This document shows, piece by piece, positions 20,746 through 30,970 of a DNA stretch of 64,000 bases. Position numbers and translations under genes: made by a program. The DNA comes from Paragonimus skrjabini miyazakii (taxonomy: Eukaryota; Platyhelminthes; Trematoda; Plagiorchiida; Troglotrematidae): the NCBI GenBank assembly GCA_014338405.1, contig JTDE01000917.1, positions 117,242 to 181,241 of the forward strand. The letters run 5' to 3'. The notes beneath the pieces are model-generated. The model was not told the DNA's origin, searched no databases, and worked only from the letters and a program-made list of their open reading frames with translations. Numbering within the stretch: the first letter of the stretch is position 1; every line of letters begins with the position of its first letter.

Positions 20746-23700
20746 GCTTGTTCTGATTACGGAAAACTGATCAATTGAGCGCCAAGACGATTTGTGTGCG
20801 AGCTGCGCAGATGTTTGCGAGTCTGTGAAGGCCTAAATGATCCGAGACTGTCAATATTGCAACCACTGGGATTTTATAAACGAGAAAGAGCTTATAACAT
20901 CTATGTACACCTGAATCCGTACTAGACAATAGTAACGGGGCAGTGAGATGAAAAAGGGAATTTCGTTTCGAAATTGGTACGTATTATAGGAACATGAACC
21001 ACAATGAAGCGAGATGAAATTTGAAAATGAACAAAGAAGGATAACTCGCAAATAGTAATCAAGAATGAAACAAGCGCAACTGAAATAGGTAGTTACATGC
21101 TATCACTGGCATTATAAGTCACACACCAGATGGGCGCATTGATCGGAGACTCGGAACAGCACCGCAAATATATGCACCAAGTCTCCGCTTAAAGTCACTC
21201 ATATATGATGATGTCACAACAGGCGCGCACAGGGAGTTGTAGATGGAACGTCTCGTAACACTGAGTGTTATATTTTAGACGCGGTGTTGCAGATGTAACG
21301 AGTGACTTCGGAGATGGTGATTCGAACTAAACATATGACTGCCTCAGTGAAAGTGACGACTGATGATTGATTCAACTGGACCGGACGCAATGGGATGATA
21401 GAATAGAATCACATAACCAAGAGTCCACATTTATTTTCATCCAAGAGCCCAAAACCGAACTACTCTTGGTAGTTAACCATTAAAGCATTGTGGTCAGCAG
21501 GGGAATTTTCGGAGTTTGGCATTGCTATCTAGATTTATTTTAGGGTCCCACTTAATGATGTATTTCCGATCTTGCTGTTGTTCGTTAAGTTGTCCGCAGC
21601 AGCAACATCAGTCAATCGTACTTTACGTCACAAGCCTGTAGATATCATGTGCGGACTGATAACAATGGGGCTACGCAAAGTCGTGCATGAGTAAACTTCG
21701 ACTTGAACTTGCAGCTGCGTTGTCAGTGACCGGCAGTATCATTGTAACAACGCTATCTCGTATAAAGAACGTCTAAGCTTAACTGTGAGTTTCATAGGTC
21801 GTGACAACAGCCTCGAGCTCTGACGACACAGTTTGTAGCAGGACAAAAGCTTCTCGGACAGGCCATCGAAACATCCCAAACATTGATAATGATGCATAAT
21901 TCGCGTAAGGGCATGAATCACACGCATACATTTTCAACTATCAAGTGAACAGAAAATGTCTCCAAAAAAAGTAGAAGCATATAATGCAAACGACTCATTG
22001 GTAGAGTCTAAAATCACAGTCCGACAACATATATGAAAGATATGAAACAAAGATCAAAGCAGTAACCACGAACAGGTGAGATAGTAGGAAGCAGAATCTT
22101 GAGTATTGCGCCGGCCGTTTTGGTATTTATGAAAAAAATCAATTTTTCAAACTCAGCCCCAAACACGTCGCGTTGGACTTCAGAGAAGCGATCAGTTTGG
22201 CCTCCTTGGCTTCTTTACTCCGGTTCCGTTGCTCATAATCCACTCTAGATGACAGGAAACAAAAGGTTTAACACGAGAATGTAGAAAACGAGTCACCAAA
22301 ATCCATTTGGTAAGAAGGCGGAGAAGAAACACTGAAGGCTGATTATGTTTACAACAGGAAGAGTAATCATGGCTCGCAAGCATACATGGTTACTGCTTCC
22401 AATGACGAGATTTAGACATCCTGGTGGTGAGAATCTCGGCTATCTAACACCTCTTAGCGTAATCAAAACGGTATTTGAGTTTAGTGTCATGTTTAGAATA
22501 GACGGGGATCTACAGACCGACTGCGCAACCTCCATTCCAATCAATTTTGACCTTTGCTTGAAAACTGATTAGCAGCAGACTCTATTCACCTATGTTCATA
22601 AACAAAGGGTGTGGGAATAGAGAAGTGGGGATGCTGACTGGGCAAAAGTGTAGTAGTTATAGGTGAAGACACTACTTACAAACGGACATCCGTGGAAGAG
22701 CACTTCGTTCTAATCAAGACATGGCCAGAGAGAAACAACGTAGAAGGAGAAAATAACCATCAAACTACAATTTATAAGACTATCTGTTAACCACAATGTT
22801 ATCAGCTTCAAACAGCTGTAAAGTGCACGTCCTAGCTATATCAAGCTTCCCATCGTTATTTCGTAACTTGCTGAACAAATCTCACCCTTCCAGTAACCTC
22901 TAAATCAGTAAAACCCACCGATAAGTACATCGGCGGAACACATCTTTAGTTAGCGTACACAGTCTATTAAGCGGACCACTAGACAAACGAGGAATCAAGC
23001 GCAAAACCCTAGCGTTGTCAATCGTGAAACGGGTCTTCAAAACAGGTCACAACATTGATACGTTCACTGTATTATTACGTAGACCTAATCTCAAACCTTT
23101 GGTCACGTCGTACTAACTGTAAAAGTGCTAATCAAGCTGACTTCTCTCTATGACAGAGAATGTTCAATTTACTCTCACTATATTCAACCAATGTTGTCAA
23201 GGACGAATGTGATTGAGTAGAATAGATTTTAGGGTAAACAGACGATGTTAGTCGTATACTTTCTGACTTCTCTGATAAATGTTAGAGTTAAGATTTTCAT
23301 ATCTAGAACTCATCATAATAAACAACTCGTCAGAATACTGGTTGGTAGCACAACAGCAACACTGATTGCAGCCAACATGAGCTGTTCCAGACAACTGCGG
23401 TTGTAACAGTTCATCACCTGTATAAAAAATAGAACAATGGTTGATCGATGGACATCTAATGCGAAATATCCAAACGCTTGGAATAGTTTCGCAAGTCCAC
23501 CTCATTATTATCATCAGTAGGAGAACATCTAGGGTGAACATCGACGATTAATTGTTGTGAAACTATGACGAAACAGTCCTGATCTACAGAAAAGAATATA
23601 AACACACGGAACCTGATTCATGAAAGTCATTATTCAGACACTTAAACGCACAATGTAATTGTGTTTAGGCCTTGCGAAGAAACAGTTGGGTTGCAGACGA

Positions 23701-24599
23701 AAATGAAATGGTATGTGCTTCCACAAAGACAAAACAACTAAAGTCAACAACGACCATCCCTTCAAACATCTCCAACCACAGACTTCGAGTGCCGAAGGTC
23801 TTAACTTGGAAGACGACTTCCATCGACAATGGTCATTGATTTTATTTCTCTAGGCCATCAGCTGTCCATCTAGAACTTTATGCAAATCGGCTGGGATAAC
23901 TACAGAGAGTTCTTGGTATGACAGCTTTAGTGGATGACTCAAACACTCAGGCCCATACATTCTTCATGACTGAACAAATGAGCTTGCTTGATCCTTACTA
24001 TGAAATATCCACTTCTTTAGCCAATGGTTGCTTTCTATGTCACTCAAGGCTGAAAACACCAGTCGAGTATATGAAGGTGACTTACGTCCCCTACTCCAAC
24101 AGACCACTTTCCGTGGCTGTAGAACAGTACTGCTTTCACGACGGCCAGTTGAATCTTGAGGCAAAACTATACGGCCAACCCTATGTTCTGACAACATCTT
24201 CCCTATTAACAAGTGGATAATTTTCGAGATAAACGAGCGCATTACAATCGAATGGTTGAATGTCGAGCGTTATGGAGCATTAGGGAGAATGAATTATACA
24301 CAGAAATGTGACAAACAGCCCAAGAGAATTATATGGCCACCTCCGATTCAAACAACGCATTCAGGCTGATGGGCTGGCCCAAAGTTGACAGGTAACGTAG
24401 CGATCACGCGCCTCGAGAACAAGATATTTGTTACCGCTTCGTCCAGAGCAGTTGTCAAGCCACATTTCCAATGGTCCGGACGCGAACTAATTGTCAACTA
24501 AATAGGCAACAAATGACTAGCCCATCGTTTTGCATTTGTTCTGTCCGCGTGCCACGAAAACGTGCAGTGATCGATTTGATATAGGAATGGTCTTAACGC
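20746..24599. other. Long unclassified stretch
   Basis: About 3.85 kb with no domain or repeat that I can name. The longest frame, 100 codons at 23918-24220 (plus), has no recognisable motif and no convincing splice signals. I cannot exclude small exons. Confidence 0.4.
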
Positions 24600-24821
24600 T
24601 TTAACAAATGTGGCTGACTGTGAAAAATGTCCAAGGTAGGATGTTGGGAAAAGTGTATTTTCCCCAAAAATGATTTACTTTTCGAGATATCTTTGAAAAA
24701 TAAATTGCGATTTTGAATTTCATTGCCTCATGCCACAAAGTGCCAAAATTTAATTTTGGCGCATGTTCCTGATACGTCTCTGATTGGCCCATCTCACTTT
24801 TAATACATCAATTCAGGTGGG
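24600..24821. repeat. Unclassified interspersed repeat, copy 1
   Basis: This segment is related to 49385-49605. Shared features are the run around CCCCAAAAATGA-TTACTTTTCGAGA, GATTTTGAATT, TTTTGG-x2-CATGTT and ATACATCAATTCAGGTGGGATTCTTCAAGG. Both copies end at the same CTTCAAGG. No coding capacity seen. Possibly a non-autonomous element. Confidence 0.6.
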
Positions 24822-24887
24822 ATTCTTCAAGGCCATTCAAAGACTATATATATATATATATATAGTCTTTGAATGGCCTTGAAGAAT
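24822..24887. repeat. Perfect 66-bp hairpin with TA core
   Basis: ATTCTTCAAGGCCATTCAAA followed by GACTA, a TA run, TAGTC and the exact reverse complement. The outer arm begins with the terminal bases of the interspersed repeat at 24600, so the hairpin joins that repeat end to its own inverted copy. TA-rich perfect hairpins often extrude as cruciforms. Confidence 0.9.
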
Positions 24888-24919
24888 ATATATAGAATAT
24901 ATATAGAATGTATATATAC

Positions 24920-25149
24920 TGTAAAGTAAAACAGACAGTGGAAAAAAGCGCGTCTTACGCTTTCAAACCGCGGCTAATCCTTGCCTCCCTCCCTTGTGTT
25001 GCAGAGTCGGCGGTTTGTCCAGTCTCCGAAGTGGAAGAAGAGGTCCCAATAGAGGACAAACTACCTGAACGAACAGTGACTAGTGTTATGTGTTCTGGAT
25101 AAACGATTTACGGCGAACTCTCGTTCTCCCTCTTATCCGGTCTACTACA
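24920..25149 (+). repeat. 5' LTR, family A
   Basis: It begins TGTAAAG and ends CTACTACA, giving the TG...CA ends of an LTR. It shares long identical tracts with 29784-30003, such as CTACCTGAACGAACAGTGAC and GAACTCTCGTTCTCCCTCTT. A primer-binding site follows three bases later. Confidence 0.8.
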
Positions 25150-25152
25150 CTT

Positions 25153-25170
25153 TGGCGACCCTGCCTGGAT
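25153..25170 (+). promoter_or_regulatory. Primer-binding site of family A LTR
   Basis: TGGCGACCCTGCCTGGAT is the complement of a tRNA 3' end; it differs from the site at 25688 at one base. TGG pairs with the CCA tail. Minus-strand DNA synthesis would start here. Confidence 0.65.
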
Positions 25171-25401
25171 GAGAAGAAACGCTAGGATAAAAGAGGTGCC
25201 ATCGTAAAATAGACTGCCGTGATAAAATAGAGGTATCGGGATAAAATAAGTGTCAGGATCAGAAAAAAGGTGTCGCGGTAAAGGTAAGTGTAAAAAAAGA
25301 GACGTTTTCCAAGTTAGCGGGTGAAGGACCCAACATGAGCACCAGCCAGCTTGTAGAGAGTTTGGAGTACCGGGGATGGTGTTCAACGAAGAGAGGAATT
25401 G
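25171..25401 (+). repeat. Leader with decayed TAAAATAG minisatellite
   Basis: Between the first primer site and the second LTR-like block, the motif (G)ATAAAATAG-AGGT-TCG recurs about five times with a 17-21 base period (25190-25285). It is too degenerate to count exactly. No coding sequence is evident. Confidence 0.55.
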
Positions 25402-25684
25402 TGTAACGTACGGTCGAAACCGGCAAGCACGCACAGGTTAAATAAGAATTACGCACCAGGGCGTGCTGCTGTGTTGACGCCATTTTAGTTTTAGTTTGTG
25501 TAAGTCGTGTGCATGGCTTACTGAGCCTTTGGCTCACGCTTGTTTCTTGTTTCCTTTTACAGAACTGATGTTGGAATCCCTACTTTGGAAGAACGCTGTC
25601 CCCCCGGTGTCTCCACATTGCCCCACAGTTGGTCCGTAGGTTTAACGGACAGTCAGAGTGTAAACAGCCGGCTTGTATGTTACA
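25402..25684 (+). repeat. Second, unrelated LTR (family B)
   Basis: The block starts TGTAAC and ends GTTACA, a perfect 6-base inverted terminus of LTR type. A strong primer site starts three bases later. It shows no similarity to LTR A beyond the ends. No second copy is visible downstream, so it has lost its 3' partner, or the element is a recombinant. Confidence 0.7.
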
Positions 25685-25687
25685 TTT

Positions 25688-25712
25688 TGGCGACCCTGCC
25701 AGGATTTGAACA
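25688..25712 (+). promoter_or_regulatory. Primer-binding site complementary to 25 nt of a tRNA
   Basis: The reverse complement parses as a tRNA 3' end: T loop TTCAAAT, T-stem strand CCTGG, acceptor strand CAGGGTC, discriminator G and CCA. The match therefore extends beyond the usual 18 bases into the T loop. A G discriminator with this acceptor fits an arginine tRNA best, but identity needs the host tRNA set. Confidence 0.75.
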
Positions 25713-25738
25713 AGAAAAAAAGGACAAATGCTAATGAA

Positions 25739-26458
25739 ATGGACGAAAGGTGACCAAAACCCGAGCGAAGTATGCACGACCAATGCAATGACAGAGGCAG
25801 TGAACACTTTGACGAGGTCGTTGCCCGGCGGAAAATAACCCTCTTCTGTCTCCTGTCGGGCGAGGCGCTGGACATTGTTTTGAACAGTCAGGTGATGGAC
25901 ACTGAGATCGATGACATGACATTTCAAGAGCTCTGCAAGTTGCTTGATTTGCCTAGGTTGTCAATACAATGGAGAGAACAACTTCAGGGCAGACGACAAC
26001 AACCAGGCGAAAGAGTCGGTGCATTTGTGAGAGAACTGAGATACCTCGCCGAGCAGGCGTATGACGACGAGTCCGCCCAAGAACGAGACAAACGAGTGTT
26101 GGAGCAGTTAGTCATTGGAGTGTCCAGCGCGAACATCAAGCGCGAGCTTTTGCTGCGTCCTCCAACTGCTCTAGACACGGCGCTGAAAGTTGCGGAACAC
26201 TTAGAGAGACTCGACGCCGCCCTCGAGACTCCAGCAGTACCGTGATTCGTGTTTCGCAACGAACGACGTTCTTTTGTTAATCGTCGGGCATAGCACCACA
26301 GTCAGACACAGATCTACAGAGGTCCTCGTATGCCGGTCCCCTTCCAATAGCGCTCACAGCCCCCATGTAGAACCTGTTACCGCGGTTGGAACAATCGGCC
26401 TTACACTCCGCAAAGACGGCAGCGGTACGTAACTCCAGGTGAGCGAATCTGCAGTGCA
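25739..26458 (+). pseudogene. Gypsy gag, broken
   Basis: An ATG at 25739, 27 bases after the primer site, opens a frame with a TGA at 25751. It then stays open from 25754 to 26245. It encodes a capsid-like protein: FCLLSGEALDIVLN, DMTFQELCKLL, then REQLQGRRQQPGERVGAFVR, the Q-x-P-x-E/G-x-V-x-F core of retroelement capsids, RELRYLAEQAY and DALKVAEHLERL-like helices. In the same frame after stops at 26243, 26291 and 26339 lies CRTCYR, probably a ruined CCHC zinc knuckle near 26370. The frame runs on into protease, so gag and pol were one reading frame. Confidence 0.8.
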
Positions 26459-27700
26459 ATGTATATCCCATCAGCAATTAGTCCAAGTTTAACTTTGGCT
26501 TTTGCTATAGAGTTAACGATTGGACATGCCATGGTCGTGGGGTTATTAGATACAGGGGCATCTCGTAGCTTGATTAGATCAGATGTTATCAGGGGATTCG
26601 GCTGTCACGAATTAGAGCCCTGTAATCGGAAGCTAACTACCACTGACGGCTCGGCCATGAGTAATCAAGGATCAGTAACACCCATGATGAGGGTGGCTAA
26701 TCAGACGCTCCGACACAAATTCGCAGTGGCCCCAAACCTTCCAGTTAGTTGCATAGTTGGGATTGATCTCTTAAGGCGTCTGGGATGCTGTCTAGACTTA
26801 GCAAAACAACAGCTGGTTACACCCTCGTGCACGGTGCTCCTTAGATCATTGTACGAACATAGCGGAGCCGAGTTTACCCTGCAGGTCACCCCGGGAGATG
26901 TGGGATCACAAGTCGAAACGTTACTTAAGGCCTCAGGGTGCCGCGATGATAACCAAAGCACAGCTAAATTGAAAAAAGTGATTCTCGATCACATTGATGC
27001 GTTCGCTTGGAGTAAGAACGACCTGGGACGAACGAACGTGTTGAAACACAAAATAGACACGGGGAACGCCCTTCTCATGAGGACACCACTCAGGAGAATC
27101 CCAGTGGCCCTACAGGTAAAGGTGTCCAAAATGATTGATGAGATTCTGCAGAATAATGTAATCCAGCCGTCGAACTCTCCATGGGCTTCTCCTGTTGTGT
27201 TGGTGAAAAAGAAGGAAGAAGGGCGATTTTGTGTTGACTACAGGAGGCTAAACAAGGTAACTATTGAGGACGCGTTCCCCCTACCCCGCATTGATGACTT
27301 GTTCGACGCTCTGCGAAGTTCCTTCTACTTCAGCACGTTGGCTTTAGCCTCAGGCTATTGGCAGGTAGAAGTAGAAGAATTAGATCGGGCGAAAACAGCG
27401 TTTGTGGTGCCCACAGGGCTGTATGAATTTCAAACAATGCCCTTCGGGTTATCAAATGTCCCCGCCACATTTCAACGTCTAATGCAGCAGGTGTTGAATG
27501 ATCTCATCCCTCATCAGTGCCTCGTTTACTTGGATGATGTTATCGTCCATGGGAAGACAAACGAGGAACACCTGAGAAATCTGTCCAGCGTCCCTGAAAG
27601 GTTATCACAAGTGGATCTGACGCTCAACCCCGCTAAATGTCATTTAATGCAAAAAGATGTAACTTACCTGGGGCATGTGATTTCTGGGGGCGCCATTTGA
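26459..27700 (+). pseudogene. Gypsy protease and reverse transcriptase
   Basis: Residue numbers count from 26459. The aspartic protease has LLDTGASRSLI at about residues 29-39 and IVGIDLLRRLG near 99-109. The reverse transcriptase follows from about residue 205: VIQPSNSPWASPVVLVKKK, FCVDYRRLNKVT, FPLPRIDDLF, FYFSTLALASGYWQVEV (the usual D of motif A is replaced: LALASGYW), TAFVVPTGLYEFQTMPFGL, LVYLDDVIVHG (catalytic DD at 27533-27538) and YLGHVISGGAI. A TGA at 27698 stops the frame where arginine is usual, consistent with a C to T change. Loss of the motif A aspartate alone should inactivate it. Confidence 0.9.
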
Positions 27701-28785
27701 ACGGATCCGAAGAAAGTTGAACAGATCATGACTTGGCTTACGCCGCAGAACACTGAGGAGGTGCGTAGTTTCATGAGCCTCGCCTCGTATTATAGAAGAT
27801 TCATACCGGGATTCGCACGCATCGCTAGCCCGCTACATGTCCTGCTACAGAAAAATCGAAAGTACGAATGGTCCGGAGAATGTGAAGCAGTGTTCAGGGC
27901 CCCCCAACGTTCCCTATGCTCCGCGCCTATCTTGTCACTGTCAGACACCTCACCTGCAGCCGGTGAATACATCTTGAACACTGATTCGAGTGATTATGCC
28001 ATTGGGGCCGTATTTTCACAAAAGGGTGCTGACAGACAAGAGAGAGTGATCTCTTACGGAAGTCGAACTCTTAGCATGACGGAACGAAATTATTGTACAA
28101 CCAGGAAAGAGATGCTGTCCCTGGTTTTCTTTGTGAAATATTACCGACACTACTTGTTAGACAGGCGGTTTACAGTTCGCACCGACCACCAATCACCCCG
28201 GTGGCTTCAGAATTTCAAGGACTCGGAGGGTCAGATTGCACGGTGGCAGGGAATTCTTCAGGAATATGATTTCGAGTGTGAGCACCGAGCTGGGAAAAGT
28301 CACGTCAATGCAGATGCGTTAGCCAGGAGTCTTGGGCATTCTCATGGAGAGTGCCCATCTTGTAGTACGCAACACGTAATGCTAGTCCAACTGCCAGGCG
28401 CGGACTATGGACAATGGCAGACGGCTCAAGCGTCCGACCCCGAAACTGCTCTTATTTACGAGAGACGGCGGGACGAGGGAAGTAGGCCAACAAATAAAGG
28501 AATGGAAGGGAAAAGTTATGAGAGCCGCTGTCTATGGGCAATGTGGGACCACTTAGTTGTTAACGAGGGTGGTCTGTTTTTGGATTACGGGCCAAACTAT
28601 TACAAAAGAACCGTTGTCCCACGACCAATGGTAGATAGGGTGTTAGAGGACATCCACCGAGAACTAGGACATGCCGGGATGAACAAACTAGATGCTGCAG
28701 CCAGACAGCGCTTCTAGTGGTCACATTTGTGTCGTGATGTGGCAAATTTCTGTCACCGGTGTGAACAATGTGGTAGTTTCAAAAA
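27701..28785 (+). pseudogene. Gypsy RT connection, RNase H and integrase zinc finger
   Basis: It continues in the same frame after the TGA. VRSFMSLASYYRRFIPGFA and EWSGECEAVF form the connection. RNase H has LNTDSSDYAIGAVFSQ, RKEMLSLVFFVKYYRHYL, FTVRTDHQSPRWL and NADALARS, with the four acidic positions kept. Then VLEDIHRELGHAGMNKL, a TAG at 28715 where tryptophan is usual, and VANFCHRCEQCG complete the integrase HHCC zinc finger. It is a natural continuation of the element's polyprotein, separated from the catalytic integrase core by a frameshift near 28800. Confidence 0.9.
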
Positions 28786-29793
28786 TCCCAAGAACAGAAG
28801 GCCCCATTACAATCGATATATACTGGCTATCCAAACGAATTAGCAGGCGTAGATATTATAGGCCTCCTAACGGAGACGTCAAGAGGCAAACGGTATGTGC
28901 TTGTGTTGGTTGACTATTTCACAAAATGGTGTGAAGCAATACCTTTGTCTCACACTCATGCGAAAACTGTGGCAGATGCGATCGTCGAGCATTGGGTATG
29001 CCAGTAGGGAGTGCCGGAACAATTTCACTCAGATCGGGGGTCCAATTTCGAGGGCGCGTTGTTGCAGGAGATCTGCCGGATCCTGGGAATTGACAAAACC
29101 CGAACGACCGCCTACCACCCCCAAGGCAACGGGCAGGTCGAGAGAAGTAATTGATCACTTTTACAGTTACTAAAAGCATTTGTAGATCGCAACCTGCTAG
29201 ACTGGGATCTGGCTATCCCCATGTGTGTACTAGCCTACCGCAGCTGTGTTCATGCGTCCACTAAATAACCACCCCACTTCCTGTGGACTGGCTGAGAAAT
29301 CCGACTATCATCTGATATCTGCCTGCCCTCGGCCAATCGAATACAGCCCACGGTGGCGGAATATGTTTGCAAGTTGACCGATACTCTACGATTGGCACAT
29401 GAAATGGCAAGAACGCATTTGCAGAGCGTACATCGGCGCCAGAAGGAGTATTACGACAAAAAGGTGTTCGGGGCCCCCTTGAGACCTGGGGATAAAGTAT
29501 GGTTTCACAAGGAGATGGTGCATCCCGGTGTTCCCACAAAATTGCAGAGACAATGGAAAGGGCCCTTTGTTGTAGAACGTATGATGTCTGACTCGACTTG
29601 CGTAATAAAAGACCCGGAATCCCCAACTAGTCCGCCCATGGTTTTCCGTTATAACCGCCTGAAACCGTTCACAGATGGCAGCGACAACGACCCAAAAGGA
29701 GGTGCACACAGTGTTCCAGAGATAGGGTTAGAAAAAGTCCGGGGCGTGGCATCGAGGACGTTGGCTTATGTAGTAGGGGATAGTGCAAAGTAA
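28786..29793 (+). pseudogene. Gypsy integrase core and C-terminal domain
   Basis: The catalytic triad is complete. Aspartate in AGVDIIGLL lies at 28852, aspartate in HSDRGSNFE at 29032 and glutamate in GNGQVERSN at 29140, giving an exact D-x35-E spacing. Stops occur at 29005 and 29150 and again near 29265. The C-terminal part reopens from 29353: LRLAHEMARTHLQSVHRRQK, KVWFHKEMVHPGVPTKLQRQW, GPFVVERMMSDSTCVIKD and YNRLKPF, the GPY/F-type module typical of Ty3/gypsy integrases. The frame runs to a stop at 29791, ten bases inside the 3' LTR. Confidence 0.88.
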
Positions 29794-30003
29794 AACAGAA
29801 GGTGGAAAAGTGCGCGTCGTATGCTTTCAAACAACGGCTAACCCTTGCCTCTCCCCTTATGTCGCAGAGTCGGCGATTTGTGCAGTCTCCGAAGTAGAAG
29901 CCCAATCGAGCACAAACTACCTGAACGAACAGTGACTAGTGTTGCGTGTTCTTGATAAGCGACTTATGACGAACTCTCGTTCTCCCTCTTATCGGCTATG
30001 TTA
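29784..30003 (+). repeat. 3' LTR, family A
   Basis: Begins TGCAAAG; the end near 30003 is blurred (CTATGTTA against CTACTACA). It matches the 5' LTR except for substitutions and a 7-base gap near 29899. The purine tract expected just upstream is weak (TAGTAGGGGATAG). Confidence 0.75.
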
Positions 30004-30289
30004 GCTTTGGTTTGGGAGCATCTATATACTCGATTGAAGGTCAAGGTCGTCCGTGTTATGCTGCAGTTTTCGGGTATTGCTAAGCTCTGTGCTATGTTCC
30101 GTGGTTCGTATAGTCGTGCGCTAGACATTTCTGATTATCATTGCCCGGCGGGTCATGACACAAGAGAGATCTCAATATGCTGTCGCACGCTAGCTGAGAG
30201 GCTCGAAGGGTATCACACAAGCAAAGCGGAGAGGATGACGAGCAGTTGTATCAAAGCGTGACAAACGACAAATAATGCGATTAATTTCC
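30004..30289. other. Flank of gypsy element
   Basis: An 87-codon plus frame (29998-30261) begins in the LTR and shows no recognisable domain. Confidence 0.35.
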
Positions 30290-30970
30290 ATTGCTTCAGA
30301 ACTCGGCTTGGATTAACGAGAGCTAAGCAACGGGAGCTAAATGAAATCCCATGACTGATATCTGCGAGAATGATTCAAACGAATTAACTGAATCATCGAA
30401 GACACATTGCCGATTATTGTGAACTGAAACGTAAGTTTCATGGAGTCAACAACAGCATTCGGTTTGGTATACTGAGAGAAAAAAATGGTCCAGATGACCT
30501 GATACGAGGCCTTTTGACCTTCTGAGAGAGATGTGGTTCTGTTCGCGGATTGTGTGAGTTAACGAGTCATATTGAACGTTAATCAAAACACCGACACATA
30601 ATCAAACCCTTGGACACTACGCTGTTCATCAAATCCAAAACTTAGCAAGGAATCATAAGTTCTTGAGATGACGACGGCCAAATAATACGTATATCACTGG
30701 GCGCGGTTTAGAGTGGCCGGCCCATAGTCCACACTTCAAAAACAGAAAATCTTTAAGACATATTAGCTTATGAAGAACGTAAAGGTGTGCAGCTTGGTGA
30801 CGAACTACAGGTTGTTTTGAAGCCGGGTTCTAACGTACAACGGTCCCTTCTTGGAACGATACCCAGGGGATGCACCGGAACTAAACAACAGGGGCACAGT
30901 AGTGTCATGCGAATTTATGGTAAACAGGATGGCCGTACAATTTTGCCGCTGCTAATCTTTATAGACTAGC
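30290..30970 (+). pseudogene. Tc1-like transposase remnant, C-terminal half
   Basis: In several frames: KFHGVNNSIRFGILREK, then HHQIQNLARNHKFLR, GLEWPAHSPHFKNRKSL (the WPA-x-SPDLNPIE box around the second catalytic aspartate, whose D reads H here), then NVQRSLLGTIPRGCTGT and QQGHSS, the usual end of Tc1-like proteins with the R-C turn. Several frameshifts are needed, so it is old. It is the opposite end of the protein to the remnant at 18250, but I cannot show that they belong to one family. Confidence 0.55.

Larger units (their letters stand above)
24920..30003 (+). mobile_element. Mosaic Ty3/gypsy LTR retrotransposon
   Basis: The outer LTRs (24920-25149 and 29784-30003) match each other at roughly 85-90% by eye with a 7-base deletion in the right copy, so the insertion is old. 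Inside is an unexpected second LTR-like block (25402-25684) with its own primer site, then gag, protease, RT, RNase H and integrase in normal gypsy order. No clear target duplication flanks the outer LTRs. The element is inactive because of several stops and frameshifts. Confidence 0.85.
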
